DNA of 64,000 nucleotides from NCBI GenBank assembly GCA_002238445.1, contig MPML01000011.1, positions 33,279 to 97,278 of the forward strand, written 5' to 3'. Position numbers and translations under genes: made by a program. This document shows, piece by piece, positions 28,428 to 37,553 of this stretch (the first letter of the stretch is position 1; every line of letters begins with the position of its first letter). The notes beneath the pieces were generated by a model, which had not been told where the DNA came from, did no database searches, and saw nothing but the letters and a program-made list of their open reading frames with translations. This DNA comes from Caldilineaceae bacterium bin5 (GTDB taxonomy: Bacteria > Chloroflexota > Anaerolineae > Caldilineales > Caldilineaceae).

Positions 28428-28901
28428 GTGCCTTTACTGCTCGCCGTCATATTATTCGCTTGTGTAATCGGCATCGTCCTCGCGCTCATTACCCTCTCCC
28501 TCCAGAGAATCAGCGGCCGCGTTATTGAGCAGTACAAGGAGAGACTCGACGACGCCAATTCGATTATGGATCAGGGGCTTCCACCGGACGCTTGGGTCGA
28601 GCAGTTCCGTAAGCGAATCGAGGGAGCAGCAGATGATTCCTCACCCGGCTCTTCGCCGCAAGGTATCCCTTCATTGACTTTGGGACGCGACAAGTCGGCC
28701 GAAGAAATCGGAGAGCAGGCCAGGCGGCACTGCCTCAAGAGGCTGAAGACGCTGACGTCGTTTATGGAGAAGGGAAAGTTCTATGACGAAGACCAGACAC
28801 GCGACACAGTGGTAAAATCGCTGAAAAATGTGTATGACATGTGGGCTGCCTGCCACTGGTCAGACCTGTTCAAGAGCGACGAGGCCGAACAGAGTGACTA
28901 G
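28428..28901 (+). CDS. Small single-pass membrane protein of unknown function
   Basis: A 157-residue protein with a GTG start. An N-terminal membrane helix (residues 3-24) is followed by a charged coiled-coil-like region (30-50), a Ser/Pro/Gly linker (68-85) and a helical C-terminal domain (90-150) with several Lys and Asp. No family recognised. The layout, a membrane anchor plus cytoplasmic helices, is compatible with a scaffold or signalling role but nothing more can be said. It is read away from the transporter unit and converges with the DUF5695-like gene 50 bp downstream. Confidence 0.65.
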   Translation: MPLLLAVILFACVIGIVLALITLSLQRISGRVIEQYKERLDDANSIMDQGLPPDAWVEQFRKRIEGAADDSSPGSSPQGIPSLTLGRDKSAEEIGEQARRHCLKRLKTLTSFMEKGKFYDEDQTRDTVVKSLKNVYDMWAACHWSDLFKSDEAEQSD

Positions 28902-28951
28902 CGAGCGCCCGGACACCGCAGGCCTGCTCCTCCTGGACCGCCTCTAAGGCC

Positions 28952-31756
28952 TCAACCACGCTCAACTTCCACTGCGACGAAATCCTGGCGCCCCACGACA
29001 AGGGGAACGTAGCACCACTCCATTGCATTCACTTCGAAGTTGCCGGCCGGTTCCCCTTCTATCCGCACCTCGTACTTTCCAGGCTCCAATCCAAACAGCT
29101 TCAGAGTCGTATGGTGCCGGTCACCGCTCCGGTTCTCCAGGGCAAACCTGATCGCCGGGCCCTGCTCTGCAGCTTCAACCGGGCGCGAAAAGCTGTTACC
29201 CAAAACGACTGGCTGATTGGCGGCAAAGCCGTCCCGCTCCAGCAGCATGTGTAATCGCTGCTCTCGGCTGACAACATGTAATCGCTGCCTCAGCCCGTCC
29301 TGCGCAAACACTTCAAACACGTCCTCGGCTACTCTGAGACGCCCGCCATAGGCAAACCAGCCGAAGAGGGGATCTTCAGCAACGATTGTAGCCGCAGTGC
29401 GCAGACCGGCGCCGTACCCCAGCTCTATCTCGCCGTCGTAGGGCCAGCTGCCTCTACCATTGTCCTGCCTGATCCACATGCCGCTGTACTTCTCAGGCGT
29501 AATTGCCCAGCCAGACGCGCCGTCGTTCTCCTTGCCCGGAAACCAGTACCCGTAGTCAGAGTCGGCCGTGCCGGTATTCATCAGACACCAGGAGCTGAGG
29601 TAAGAGGCATATCCTAACCGCAGGTAAGGGAAAGGATCCTCTGCGAAATACAGCGCATAATCCACTATTGCCCAGCCGCCCAGCTGCGACATATAGCTCA
29701 GACCGTAACGCGACGAATCGCCGCCGCGATTATCTCCTCCCAAAAGCGTGTATGACGGCTCAAGCCAGCCGCGCAGCGCGATATTGGCCTGCAACTGCTT
29801 CTCGAGAAACTCCTCAAAGTCGGAACGCTTGACCTCGGGATGTTCGTACCATTTCTCCCTATACTTGTCGTACCAAAGTTTCGAATCTGGCTCCACAGTT
29901 CGCGTCAGACCGTATTTGGCGACCGCATGGGTGGTCTCGAAGGCCGTCGTGTCAAATGGGTATTCAGAATCAAAAGGATAGGGATCGTCGTACACGAAAT
30001 ACTTGACCTTCTTCTCCCACTCACCTCGCAGCCAGTCAGATCGCTCCTGCCATCCCTCGTCAGCCAGGGCATCGATCAAATCGATAATGAGCATCTCATT
30101 GTACAGGCCAAGTCGATAAGCCCAGTACCCTTGCCCGCCGTGTGGGATATCACCGATCCCGGCCAGCCGGAAGTGTGCCTCCGCAGTCCCGAACGCCCTC
30201 TCCAGATAACCCATACTGTCTAGGTAGTGGGTTGAACCAGGGTATAGCTTGGCGATCTGGTACATGTGGAAATAGAGCATGATTACGTGAGGATAATCAT
30301 AGCCGCGCCAAATGTGTTCCAGCCCTTCACCTTTGGAACCAAAGCCGTGTTCGCTGTGCCGGTTCTCATACCAGTTAGGGACGCCATAGATGAAGTAAGG
30401 GTATGGCTCCTCCTCGTCCGTGCGCTGCAGACCGCCCCATACAAACTTGTCGATATAGTACTCGACCGCATCGATCTCCTTCTGCTCAGGAAAGTGCACG
30501 TTCTTGGCAGCAATAAACGGTGCCTTCGGCAGAGCCGTGTCGTCGCAGGTCAACGTGTATCCATACCAGCCATCGAATCCGCCCGTATTCTCCGGGCCGC
30601 GCAGAACTGCCTCGCGCATGTCCCACACAGAAAACAGCCCCTCGTACCACTTTCCCGTGCCCCGATGCTGCTGCTTGTCCACCAGGAACGCGGTCCGTTT
30701 CTTGATCAATGTCTCCAGCGGTTCGGTGACAAAGAACTCAAGATTCAAGTATCCGCCGTCGCCATAATTTACTGTCAGGAGATTCTCGCCAAGACGGGCA
30801 AATTGGACCTGATAGCAACGCGAATCTTCATCCGGTTTGCCCACTTGCTCAATCCTGGTCTCGTCAGGATATTCTGCTTTGAGCGTGTAATCATGATGGC
30901 GCGTTCGAATTGAGAAATTCGCGCTCAAGTCCACCGGAACTGTCATTCCCGGCACTACATGTACATCGAAAAGTCCTTGCTCGTAAAGCGCTTCGCGCAC
31001 ACCGTCATAGTCTTCCGCCCACTGCAAGCGAAAACCATAGACAATCTGATCGCCCTCCGAGCCTTTCGGCGCAAGTGTGACAGACGTGTGCGGCTGCCTC
31101 CACGTGCCCCGTGTCTCACTGCCGCCGCTTAGGGCTGAATTAATATAGGCCCTGTAAGGAACGCTTGTCGTAGAAGGGTGGGGGTCTATCTCCTCATAAT
31201 ACTCCAGCTTCGTTCCTTTCATGGGCGTCATTACTAGGTAAGGACCTACGCCATTAGGACGCTGCCAGAAAAGAAACGACCCATGACCGGAAATGAAGCT
31301 GTGGCGGGCAACAACCTGTGTGTAGTTGGCCAGATTGTCCCGCACAAAACGCTTGTTGAATGGCAGCGGCAGGCCGATGTCGCCTATCTCCACCGCCTGA
31401 TCCGTTTCGTTGCGAAACTCCAGCTTCCACACGAGACTGTCTCCCTCCAGACTGAACCGCTCAACCAGTCCCAGCCCGCGCAAACCGTGCAGCAACTGTC
31501 CATCTCCGCTGTATACAAATGCGCGTGTTCCGCGCCCATCGTCCTCAACAGTGCGTATGTCGCCCGAGGCAAAAGTTGTCGTCGATCTCCAGTCTTCGCT
31601 GCCAACGCGAAGTCCGATCAAGACCTCGCCCAGCGTCTCGCCCGGCGTTATGTATTCAGTATCGTAGACATCGTCCTGCAGTTTGAGACTGCTGATACCG
31701 CCGCGGTTCCACTGCAATACGAACTTCCGCTCGGCTTGTCCGGAATTGGATGTCAT
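28952..31756 (-). CDS. Large DUF5695-like protein with a glycosidase-type barrel
   Basis: A 934-residue protein with no signal peptide. The N-terminal half (about 1-380) is beta-rich, like the beta-sandwich domains preceding glycoside hydrolase barrels. The middle (about 430-770) is aromatic-rich and helical with repeated YG/WY motifs and acidic residues, consistent with an (alpha/alpha) barrel. The C-terminus is a small beta domain. The best family match from memory is DUF5695, often annotated as glycoside hydrolase-like. No catalytic acid pair can be named. ATG 31756 is the likeliest start, though the frame is open to GTG 31819. It lies downstream of the SDR gene across a 0.5-kb gap holding a repeat. 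Confidence 0.6.
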   Translation of the reverse strand: MTSNSGQAERKFVLQWNRGGISSLKLQDDVYDTEYITPGETLGEVLIGLRVGSEDWRSTTTFASGDIRTVEDDGRGTRAFVYSGDGQLLHGLRGLGLVERFSLEGDSLVWKLEFRNETDQAVEIGDIGLPLPFNKRFVRDNLANYTQVVARHSFISGHGSFLFWQRPNGVGPYLVMTPMKGTKLEYYEEIDPHPSTTSVPYRAYINSALSGGSETRGTWRQPHTSVTLAPKGSEGDQIVYGFRLQWAEDYDGVREALYEQGLFDVHVVPGMTVPVDLSANFSIRTRHHDYTLKAEYPDETRIEQVGKPDEDSRCYQVQFARLGENLLTVNYGDGGYLNLEFFVTEPLETLIKKRTAFLVDKQQHRGTGKWYEGLFSVWDMREAVLRGPENTGGFDGWYGYTLTCDDTALPKAPFIAAKNVHFPEQKEIDAVEYYIDKFVWGGLQRTDEEEPYPYFIYGVPNWYENRHSEHGFGSKGEGLEHIWRGYDYPHVIMLYFHMYQIAKLYPGSTHYLDSMGYLERAFGTAEAHFRLAGIGDIPHGGQGYWAYRLGLYNEMLIIDLIDALADEGWQERSDWLRGEWEKKVKYFVYDDPYPFDSEYPFDTTAFETTHAVAKYGLTRTVEPDSKLWYDKYREKWYEHPEVKRSDFEEFLEKQLQANIALRGWLEPSYTLLGGDNRGGDSSRYGLSYMSQLGGWAIVDYALYFAEDPFPYLRLGYASYLSSWCLMNTGTADSDYGYWFPGKENDGASGWAITPEKYSGMWIRQDNGRGSWPYDGEIELGYGAGLRTAATIVAEDPLFGWFAYGGRLRVAEDVFEVFAQDGLRQRLHVVSREQRLHMLLERDGFAANQPVVLGNSFSRPVEAAEQGPAIRFALENRSGDRHHTTLKLFGLEPGKYEVRIEGEPAGNFEVNAMEWCYVPLVVGRQDFVAVEVERG

Positions 31757-31819
31757 GACTGCTTTATCTCGACCTTTCACTGCCTGTACACCTTGGAAAA
31801 CCCATTCCCTGCCGCCCAC

Positions 31820-32303
31820 TTCCAGATTCCGGCATTCCTATGTTTAAGTGCCGACTTGCGGTGCATAAGACTATTCTCAGCAGTCCTCCATCTGGAATAA
31901 TCGCGGCGACCCGGCTGTTCTAAGTTACCCACCAAGCGTCGCGGCCGCATCCCAAAGCGTTTGCGGCCACTATCTCCTTAACACTTTCCCTTGTCGAATA
32001 TCATATGGGCGGTCGGGCCTTCGGCCCTCCCTTGTGCAGGGGCTGCGCCCCCGCAACGCCCCCCTCCAAAACCATCGCTCACCGACCTCGTGTGCTCATT
32101 TCAGCGTGTCGGCTGGCGGGCATGGCGGCGGCCGCACTCCAAATGCGTCACCATGCGCCTCGATGGTTCCAAGGATGACTGGATGGTCAAGCACTGTGGC
32201 TAAGCAGTTCCGATTATTCTCAAATCACCTCAATCGTAATTCCCATATGGGAGTCCGGGCGGCCTTCTCTACGCAAGTCTAGACCCCAATTCCGCACAGC
32301 CTT
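31820..32303. other. Intergenic region holding repeat copy A
   Basis: About 480 bp between two minus-strand genes. Apart from the repeat at 32008-32105 and its extension I see no gene; open frames here are translations of the GC-rich hairpins. Confidence 0.5.
32008..32105. repeat. Dispersed intergenic repeat, copy A (two hairpins)
   Basis: A 98-bp segment nearly identical to 53735-53833. Hairpin 1 is GGGCC/GGCCC (32015-32027, TTC loop); hairpin 2 is GGGGC/GCCCC (32039-32051, TGC loop). Weaker similarity to copy B continues for a further 100 bp or so, including a GGCTAAGCAGTT stretch near 32209. It lies in the gap between the SDR and the DUF5695-like genes. Confidence 0.8.
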
Positions 32304-33134
32304 TCACCACATCACTGCGCCCCCGGAGTTGATGTCCTGGCCAGTCATATTGCCCGCCTCTTCCGATGCAAGAAAGACGGCAATCGTCGCCGCGTCCTCC
32401 GAACCAGCGCCTCTGTCGACAAAGCCCTCATCCGCGCACCACCTTCCCGCCAGAAAAGCGTTGGGACGCGGCTCACTGTATATCCTTCGCACAGCTTCCT
32501 CATCGAAAGGTTCGCCGCGGTACTCGGCGCGCGCCCTTGCCAGCTCAACACCTCGCTCCTCGTGCGAACCTGGGCAGATGGCATTAACTGTAATGTTGTA
32601 ACGTCCTACGTCGGCTGCAAGCGTACGCGTAAATCCAATGATGCCCATCTTCGAGGTAGCGTAGGGCGCGCGGTGAGAGAGCGGCTGTTTACCAGTGCCG
32701 GAACTGAAGTTGATGACGCGGCCATAACGCTTGCGGATCATCTCGGGCAGAGCATACTTGCAGCCAAGAAACGCCGAGTCCAGGTTGACTGCCAGTGTCT
32801 CCCGCCACTCGGTCAGGCTCATCTGCCAAACATCTTTCGTGGGACCGGCAATGCCCACCACATTGGCCAAAATGTCGATTGTGCCAAAGCGGTCAAGAGT
32901 CCGTTGCACCAACTGCCGGACCTGCTCTTCCTGCGAGACGTCAGTCTGACAGCAGAGCGCCTCCCCGCCCTGCGCACGAATGCGGGCGCCTACACCATTA
33001 TCCAATTCCTCTTCGGGAAGTATGTCACAGACCGCAACTGCGGCGCCCTCCTCGGCAAAACGTACCGCAACTGCCTCTCCATGCCCCCGACCCGCACCCG
33101 TGACCAGGGCAACCTTTCCCTCTAATCTTCCCAT
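32304..33134 (-). CDS. Short-chain dehydrogenase/reductase (SDR)
   Basis: A 276-residue classical SDR. The cofactor loop TGAGRGHG (12-19), catalytic Ser in INFSSGTG, and Tyr and Lys in YATSKMG are visible, along with the NAICPG segment. Asp in VCDILP at the end of beta2 favours NAD over NADP. GGGAGC precedes the ATG at a loose spacing. Directly upstream (28 bp) is the enolase-superfamily gene, so the two probably act on successive sugar-acid or polyol intermediates. Confidence 0.92.
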   Translation of the reverse strand: MGRLEGKVALVTGAGRGHGEAVAVRFAEEGAAVAVCDILPEEELDNGVGARIRAQGGEALCCQTDVSQEEQVRQLVQRTLDRFGTIDILANVVGIAGPTKDVWQMSLTEWRETLAVNLDSAFLGCKYALPEMIRKRYGRVINFSSGTGKQPLSHRAPYATSKMGIIGFTRTLAADVGRYNITVNAICPGSHEERGVELARARAEYRGEPFDEEAVRRIYSEPRPNAFLAGRWCADEGFVDRGAGSEDAATIAVFLASEEAGNMTGQDINSGGAVMW

Positions 33135-33162
33135 CGAAAATAGCTCCCTTTCGTTTCCTGCT

Positions 33163-34284
33163 CTAGGATTGCCTCTTCACAACCGCCTCGTCCAATTCCA
33201 TCCCCAGCCCAGGCCCGCTCGGCGGGACGATGTAACCATTCTCAAAGACAATCGGCTCCTTGAACAGCTCCTGGTGCAGACCGCCGCCGTTGTACTCCTG
33301 GATCAGGAAATTAGGCGAACAGGTATCAAGTTGCACGGCCGCCGCCGCCGCAACCGGCCCGCAATACATGTGGGGGGCGATCATGGCATAATGCGCCTCG
33401 GCTATGCCGGCGATCTTCTTCGATTCCAGGATGCCTCCACATTGCCCAACGTCCAACTGAATAATCTGCGCCGCTTGCTTCCTCAACAGCTCAGCAAACT
33501 CAAACTTCGTGACCAGCCGCTCGCCCGTCGCGATCGGAATACTGGTATGCGCTGCAACGCGCGCCATCTCGTCAATGTTTTCCGGAGGCACCGGCTCCTC
33601 AAACCAGAACGGGTCGAACTCCTCCAGTATCTTAGCAACGCGGATTGCCCCGGCCGTGCTGAACTGTCCGTGCGTACCGATTCCTATTTCCAGTTCATCG
33701 CCCACCGCGTCCCGTATGCATTGAAAGATCTTGGCAACATGCCGAATCATCTTCAAAGGATAGTCCTGCGGATGGGGGAAGATTGGCTGGAAGGGATCAA
33801 ACTTGCACGCCGTGTTTCCCTCTTCAACCAGTTTGATGGCAATTTCGCCAGCCTTTTCTGGGTTCTCCCAGATTCCCTCGGTCGGCATATAGGCGTAGGC
33901 GCGCAGCTTCTCATGGAAGCGCCCGCCCAGCAGGTTGTAGATGGGCTGCCCCAGTGCCTTGCCAATAATGTCCCAACAGGCCATTTCAATTGCGCTTATC
34001 GCCGGCGTCATGTCCAAACCGGGGTTGCGATAGTCGTGACGAGAGGCGAACATTTTTTGCCACAGCTTTTCGACGTCAAATGGGTTGGCGCCGACGACAA
34101 ACTGGTCACCCAGGTCTTTGATCAAGCTGATCTGTGCATCCAGTTTCTTCGCATTTCCCGAGGGCCTCTCCCCCAATCCGACAATGCCATCATCCGTTTT
34201 CAGAAGCACTAGCAGCCACAGACTCCCGCCGCGATAAGGGGGGGTGTTCCTCAACACAATGGTCTCTACTTCGACGATCTTCAT
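33163..34284 (-). CDS. Enolase-superfamily protein (mandelate racemase / sugar-acid dehydratase type)
   Basis: A 373-residue protein with the MR_MLE capping and barrel domains. Alignment by eye to galactonate dehydratase DgoD gives FEEP (Glu229/230), GER (Glu255), an Asp in QLDVG (Asp278), His305 and Glu330. At the first Mg ligand, where DgoD has Asp in D-F-H-G, this protein has Gly203 in G-T-H-G-Q, so metal binding may differ. The expected reaction would be dehydration, racemisation or cycloisomerisation of a sugar acid. GGAGCTGAGGA precedes the ATG. It sits between GH4 and SDR genes. Confidence 0.88.
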   Translation of the reverse strand: MKIVEVETIVLRNTPPYRGGSLWLLVLLKTDDGIVGLGERPSGNAKKLDAQISLIKDLGDQFVVGANPFDVEKLWQKMFASRHDYRNPGLDMTPAISAIEMACWDIIGKALGQPIYNLLGGRFHEKLRAYAYMPTEGIWENPEKAGEIAIKLVEEGNTACKFDPFQPIFPHPQDYPLKMIRHVAKIFQCIRDAVGDELEIGIGTHGQFSTAGAIRVAKILEEFDPFWFEEPVPPENIDEMARVAAHTSIPIATGERLVTKFEFAELLRKQAAQIIQLDVGQCGGILESKKIAGIAEAHYAMIAPHMYCGPVAAAAAVQLDTCSPNFLIQEYNGGGLHQELFKEPIVFENGYIVPPSGPGLGMELDEAVVKRQS

Positions 34285-34461
34285 TCCTCAGCTCCAATCG
34301 ATTCTTTAGTGCAACTGATCCGCCTGAACTCCAGCTTCCCACATTCATACACAAATGCGGGGGACGCTCAATCGGTTCTCAGACGCGCCCCCCGCAGTCC
34401 CTCTATTTCTAACACGGCTCTCCCAATAGAAGAATCCCTGTTACTCAGCGGTCATTTGCAT

Positions 34462-35949
34462 TCAGTCCGCCGCTACGGCCTCCTCAGCCCGAATCACAGG
34501 ATCATCCCGAACAGGCGTCCTGCTGATACCATTGGAATCCCATCCCTTGGGCCAGCGGAAATACTCGTCCATCTCCCTGTGGAAATCCTGCCCTAGAATC
34601 GCCTCCAGCGCCTCTTCCGCCTGCGCATATGAACGCGTGTCATTGGCGTCAAGCAGCTCCCACAGTAGCAGGGATCGATCACCCGTCTCTATCGCCAAAA
34701 GCGTGCGCTCCAGCGAGAGAACCAGTGGAAGAATCTGCGTGAGCATGATTTTCGGCGGCAACGGATCCACCTGGATGCGGTGTATGCCCTCCTTGTTCAC
34801 AACCGCGGGAATCTCGACAACAATGTCGTCCGGTACACCGGGCAGAGCCCCCTGATTGGGAACATTCACCTGGAACTGGCCTTCTTTATCATTGACCAGA
34901 GCATCGATAATTGGCACCTGCTGCTCGATCGTCATGTTTCTGCCTAGATTTTCCACCAGGCTCGCCGCAGGGTCCTGGGCAAGACGGGCAATCTGTGCCA
35001 CTCTCCGCTCCTGGTTGTCTACATACATCGGCCACGAAAGATGCGAGCGCTGACCCCCCCAGGGCTCTCCGAACCAAAAACGCTTGGCATCGAAATCTTT
35101 GTGGTACCACCATCCGATATACTTCATCCAGGTCGTGTCGCCCAGCGGCATCAACCCGTATAGTCTGTACATATGCACCGCGGCCCGCGACAGGTCGATC
35201 TCCCACGCCCGCGTCAACTCGCCCGACCAGCCCGTTTTCCCGCTAGGCAAACCCCTGCTGGCGGCAGTCTCTGCCCAATATTCCTCACCCTTCGACGCAA
35301 TCCATTCATCGATCAGCGGATACGCGTCCTTGCCCTCATATTCAAATTGCGTCAGCCAGATATTGTGATTCAGCCCCGGCGCTTGCCATGTGACCTGTGT
35401 GTGGTCGATTTCGAGCATATTGCAAATGTCCCGGTAACCATAATAGCCATGGCACAGCCCGCAAACCTTTACATCCGTCTCACGGCCAATCGCTGTGCAA
35501 CCGTCGTAGACTGGGTTTCCTGACTGGATCAGCCATGCGTCGGGGCAAGTCTCTTCAATCTCTCTCGCCACCTCCAAAATGAAGGAGGAATTGTAAAAGG
35601 AATACTCAAGCGTACTTGGACCATCCCAATCGTAGCCGAATTTCTTAATAAGCTCCCGAGTCTCCAGTCCAGAACGGTATGTTACGACCGAAGCTGTGTT
35701 TATCACGAAGTCGGCGTCCTGCATTGCCTCGCGTCGGTCCAGGGTCTGGCTAAATGTTATATCCGCCCCTAACTCGTCAGCATACCGTTCGGCCAGCCTA
35801 TGGATCATCTCCAACCGTTCGGCGTCTACATCCATAAAACTTACATGGCTGCCGCTCAGGCTCTCAGTCAGGCACAGATCCTTCACTAGCCCCAGGGAGA
35901 AAGTCGCGCTCCCAGCGCCAATAACGCCGATTTTGACTGCGGTTCCCAT
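34462..35949 (-). CDS. GH4 family glycosidase (alpha-galacturonidase / alpha-galactosidase type)
   Basis: A 495-residue NAD- and Mn-dependent glycosidase. The N-terminal dinucleotide fold has GVIGAGSATF (8-17), an acidic beta2 end (MDVD, 39-42), and GNP at 144-146. Metal ligands of the family are visible as Cys166 in GLCHGYYG and His195 in NHN. GH4 enzymes cleave through oxidation at C3 and elimination. ATG 35949 has AGGAG at 8 nt; 37 further upstream codons are open but unlikely. The neighbouring upstream LplC-type permease remnant and the lplC-lplD order point to oligogalacturonides or related sugars as substrate. Confidence 0.9.
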   Translation of the reverse strand: MGTAVKIGVIGAGSATFSLGLVKDLCLTESLSGSHVSFMDVDAERLEMIHRLAERYADELGADITFSQTLDRREAMQDADFVINTASVVTYRSGLETRELIKKFGYDWDGPSTLEYSFYNSSFILEVAREIEETCPDAWLIQSGNPVYDGCTAIGRETDVKVCGLCHGYYGYRDICNMLEIDHTQVTWQAPGLNHNIWLTQFEYEGKDAYPLIDEWIASKGEEYWAETAASRGLPSGKTGWSGELTRAWEIDLSRAAVHMYRLYGLMPLGDTTWMKYIGWWYHKDFDAKRFWFGEPWGGQRSHLSWPMYVDNQERRVAQIARLAQDPAASLVENLGRNMTIEQQVPIIDALVNDKEGQFQVNVPNQGALPGVPDDIVVEIPAVVNKEGIHRIQVDPLPPKIMLTQILPLVLSLERTLLAIETGDRSLLLWELLDANDTRSYAQAEEALEAILGQDFHREMDEYFRWPKGWDSNGISRTPVRDDPVIRAEEAVAAD

Positions 35950-36081
35950 TTTATGTGCTCCTGTGATGGATGTACTGCAATATGTGCGTCCAATGGTTTG
36001 GCAATTTGATGTCGCCGAGGGGCGCTGGCACGTGCCTACGTCAAGAAGGGCAGGAAGCAATTTCCTGCTTCCCCGCGGCGG

Positions 36082-36831
36082 CTATCCCTTGACAGCACCC
36101 AGGCGGATTCCGTGAATGAAATAGCGTTGCAAGAACGGGTATACGATCAGAATCGGCACTGTGGCGACGACGATGTTGGCGGCCCGAATTGACCGGTCTG
36201 ACAAATTGTAAATGTCTTCCAAGTTGACTGTCAGGATCTGCAAATTCATGTCGACCACCACCGTTATCAGGAAGGTCATAATCGGGTACTTTGCGTTGTC
36301 CATAATCAGGACCATGCCGTCAAACCAGGCGTTCCAGTGGAAAACTGCGGCGAAGAGAGTGAGCGTCGCCAGAGCCGGCACCGACAGAGGCAGAAAGCCG
36401 TAGTAAAGCTTACCCCAATAGGATGCCCCATCGATGATCGCTGCCTCTTCCGACTCCTTCGGGATCCCTCGGGAAAAGTTCATCAGCAGGATCACGTTCC
36501 AGATCGGCAGCGCGCCCGGCAATTTCAGCGCCTAAAGGCTGTTGAGCGGTCCCAGGTTTTGGATCGCCATCCACCATGGGATCAGACCCCCATTGAACAG
36601 CATGGCGATCAGGACGGGCCACACAAGAAAATGAACGCCCTTTCAGCTCTTCCGACGACGTTGAAAGCCGATATGCTGCCAATATCGTCATCCCCATGTT
36701 GATTGACGTTCCCAGCACCGTCCGCGTGACCGAGACAAGAAACGCTTTCTAAACTGTCCCCGCCTCCAGGATCTCAATATAGTTCTGGAATGTCGCTCCC
36801 AGCGGCCACACTGTTACGAACCCGCCCATGC
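36082..36831 (-). pseudogene. Decayed LplC-type carbohydrate ABC permease
   Basis: Reading the minus strand from about 36831, residues typical of the LplC/CUT1 family appear (GGF then VWPLGATFQNY, and TVLGTSINMGMTILAAYRLS). They are interrupted by a TAG near 36751, a +1 shift in a TTTT run near 36629 that restores FLVWPVLIAMLFNGGLIPWW, and a second TAG at 36533-36535. The open 3' part (NVILLMNF, EEAAIIDGA, and the end FIHGIRLGAVKG) carries the EAA loop. The first about 45 residues, including TM1, are missing. The gene lies just upstream of the GH4 gene. It could not yield a working permease. Confidence 0.85.
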
Positions 36832-37401
36832 AGCCGGCTCGATAGCGATGTGCTTTTCGTCACTTCTTCCCTTCTCCTTGTCTGTGCATATCTTTCGGAA
36901 AGGTAGCGTGCAGAAAGGCAATGGAAGAGGGCTGCGAATGCGACTTGAAAGGCCGCGGCGTCATCTTTTTCCAGTGCAGTAAGGCGGGGCTTCAACTATA
37001 AAAGATCATATTGGCGGTGTCAATCGCAGGAAAAACCAGGAATCTGCGCCTCTCAACTATCGCCACCGCCGTTGGCTCTCTCCGCCGATAAGTGCCACTG
37101 AAAACGAAACTACCGCTGCCGACTTTTCCAGCCTCAATTCCTGAAGTTCCTGGTTCCGGAAGAGGTTGTAACCAGACTTGGGTGATGCAGCAAAATGGGG
37201 GAGGGCCCCAATCGATTTTGGAGATGCTCGGCGAAAACACCCAGCCGAGCAAGCCCTCACTCCTTTTTCCAGACGGCAGTTCGGTGACACTCTGTGGCGA
37301 AAAAATCAATGGACGCGGGGGCAAGCGCTTTTCCTGGCTCCGCCTGTGAAGGCACTCCACGGCGCCCGTGAGCTCCAACTCGGCGAACGAAAGACAAGAA
37401 A
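36832..37401. other. Non-coding stretch upstream of the permease remnant
   Basis: About 570 bp. The lost 5' end of the permease gene should lie in its first 150 bp, but I cannot recognise it. Small open frames on both strands look like shadows. The partner permease LplB and binding protein LplA are absent. Confidence 0.45.
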
Positions 37402-37452
37402 AAGCGATCCTGTTCAAGACTTAGGTCGTGAACAGGATCGCTTGGCTTTTTT
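37402..37452. terminator. Strong bidirectional rho-independent terminator
   Basis: A perfect 15-bp inverted repeat (37402-37416 and 37429-37443) with a 12-nt loop. A run of six T (37447-37452) follows on the plus strand and an A run (37399-37403) precedes it, so either direction gives a stem plus U-tract. It lies 110 bp behind the stop of the SH3-type gene. Confidence 0.85.
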
Positions 37453-37553
37453 CAGAACCTTATTCAGCTATACGCGGGAGAAGCGACAAATGAGATTTCT
37501 TGCAAATTGGCAAGGTTAAGAGGTTATGTTATGCAACATTCTTCTCCCACAAA

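Noticed and set aside
36410..36718. 102-residue minus-strand frame
   Set aside because: It is the out-of-frame reading of the LplC-type pseudogene after the one-base insertion.
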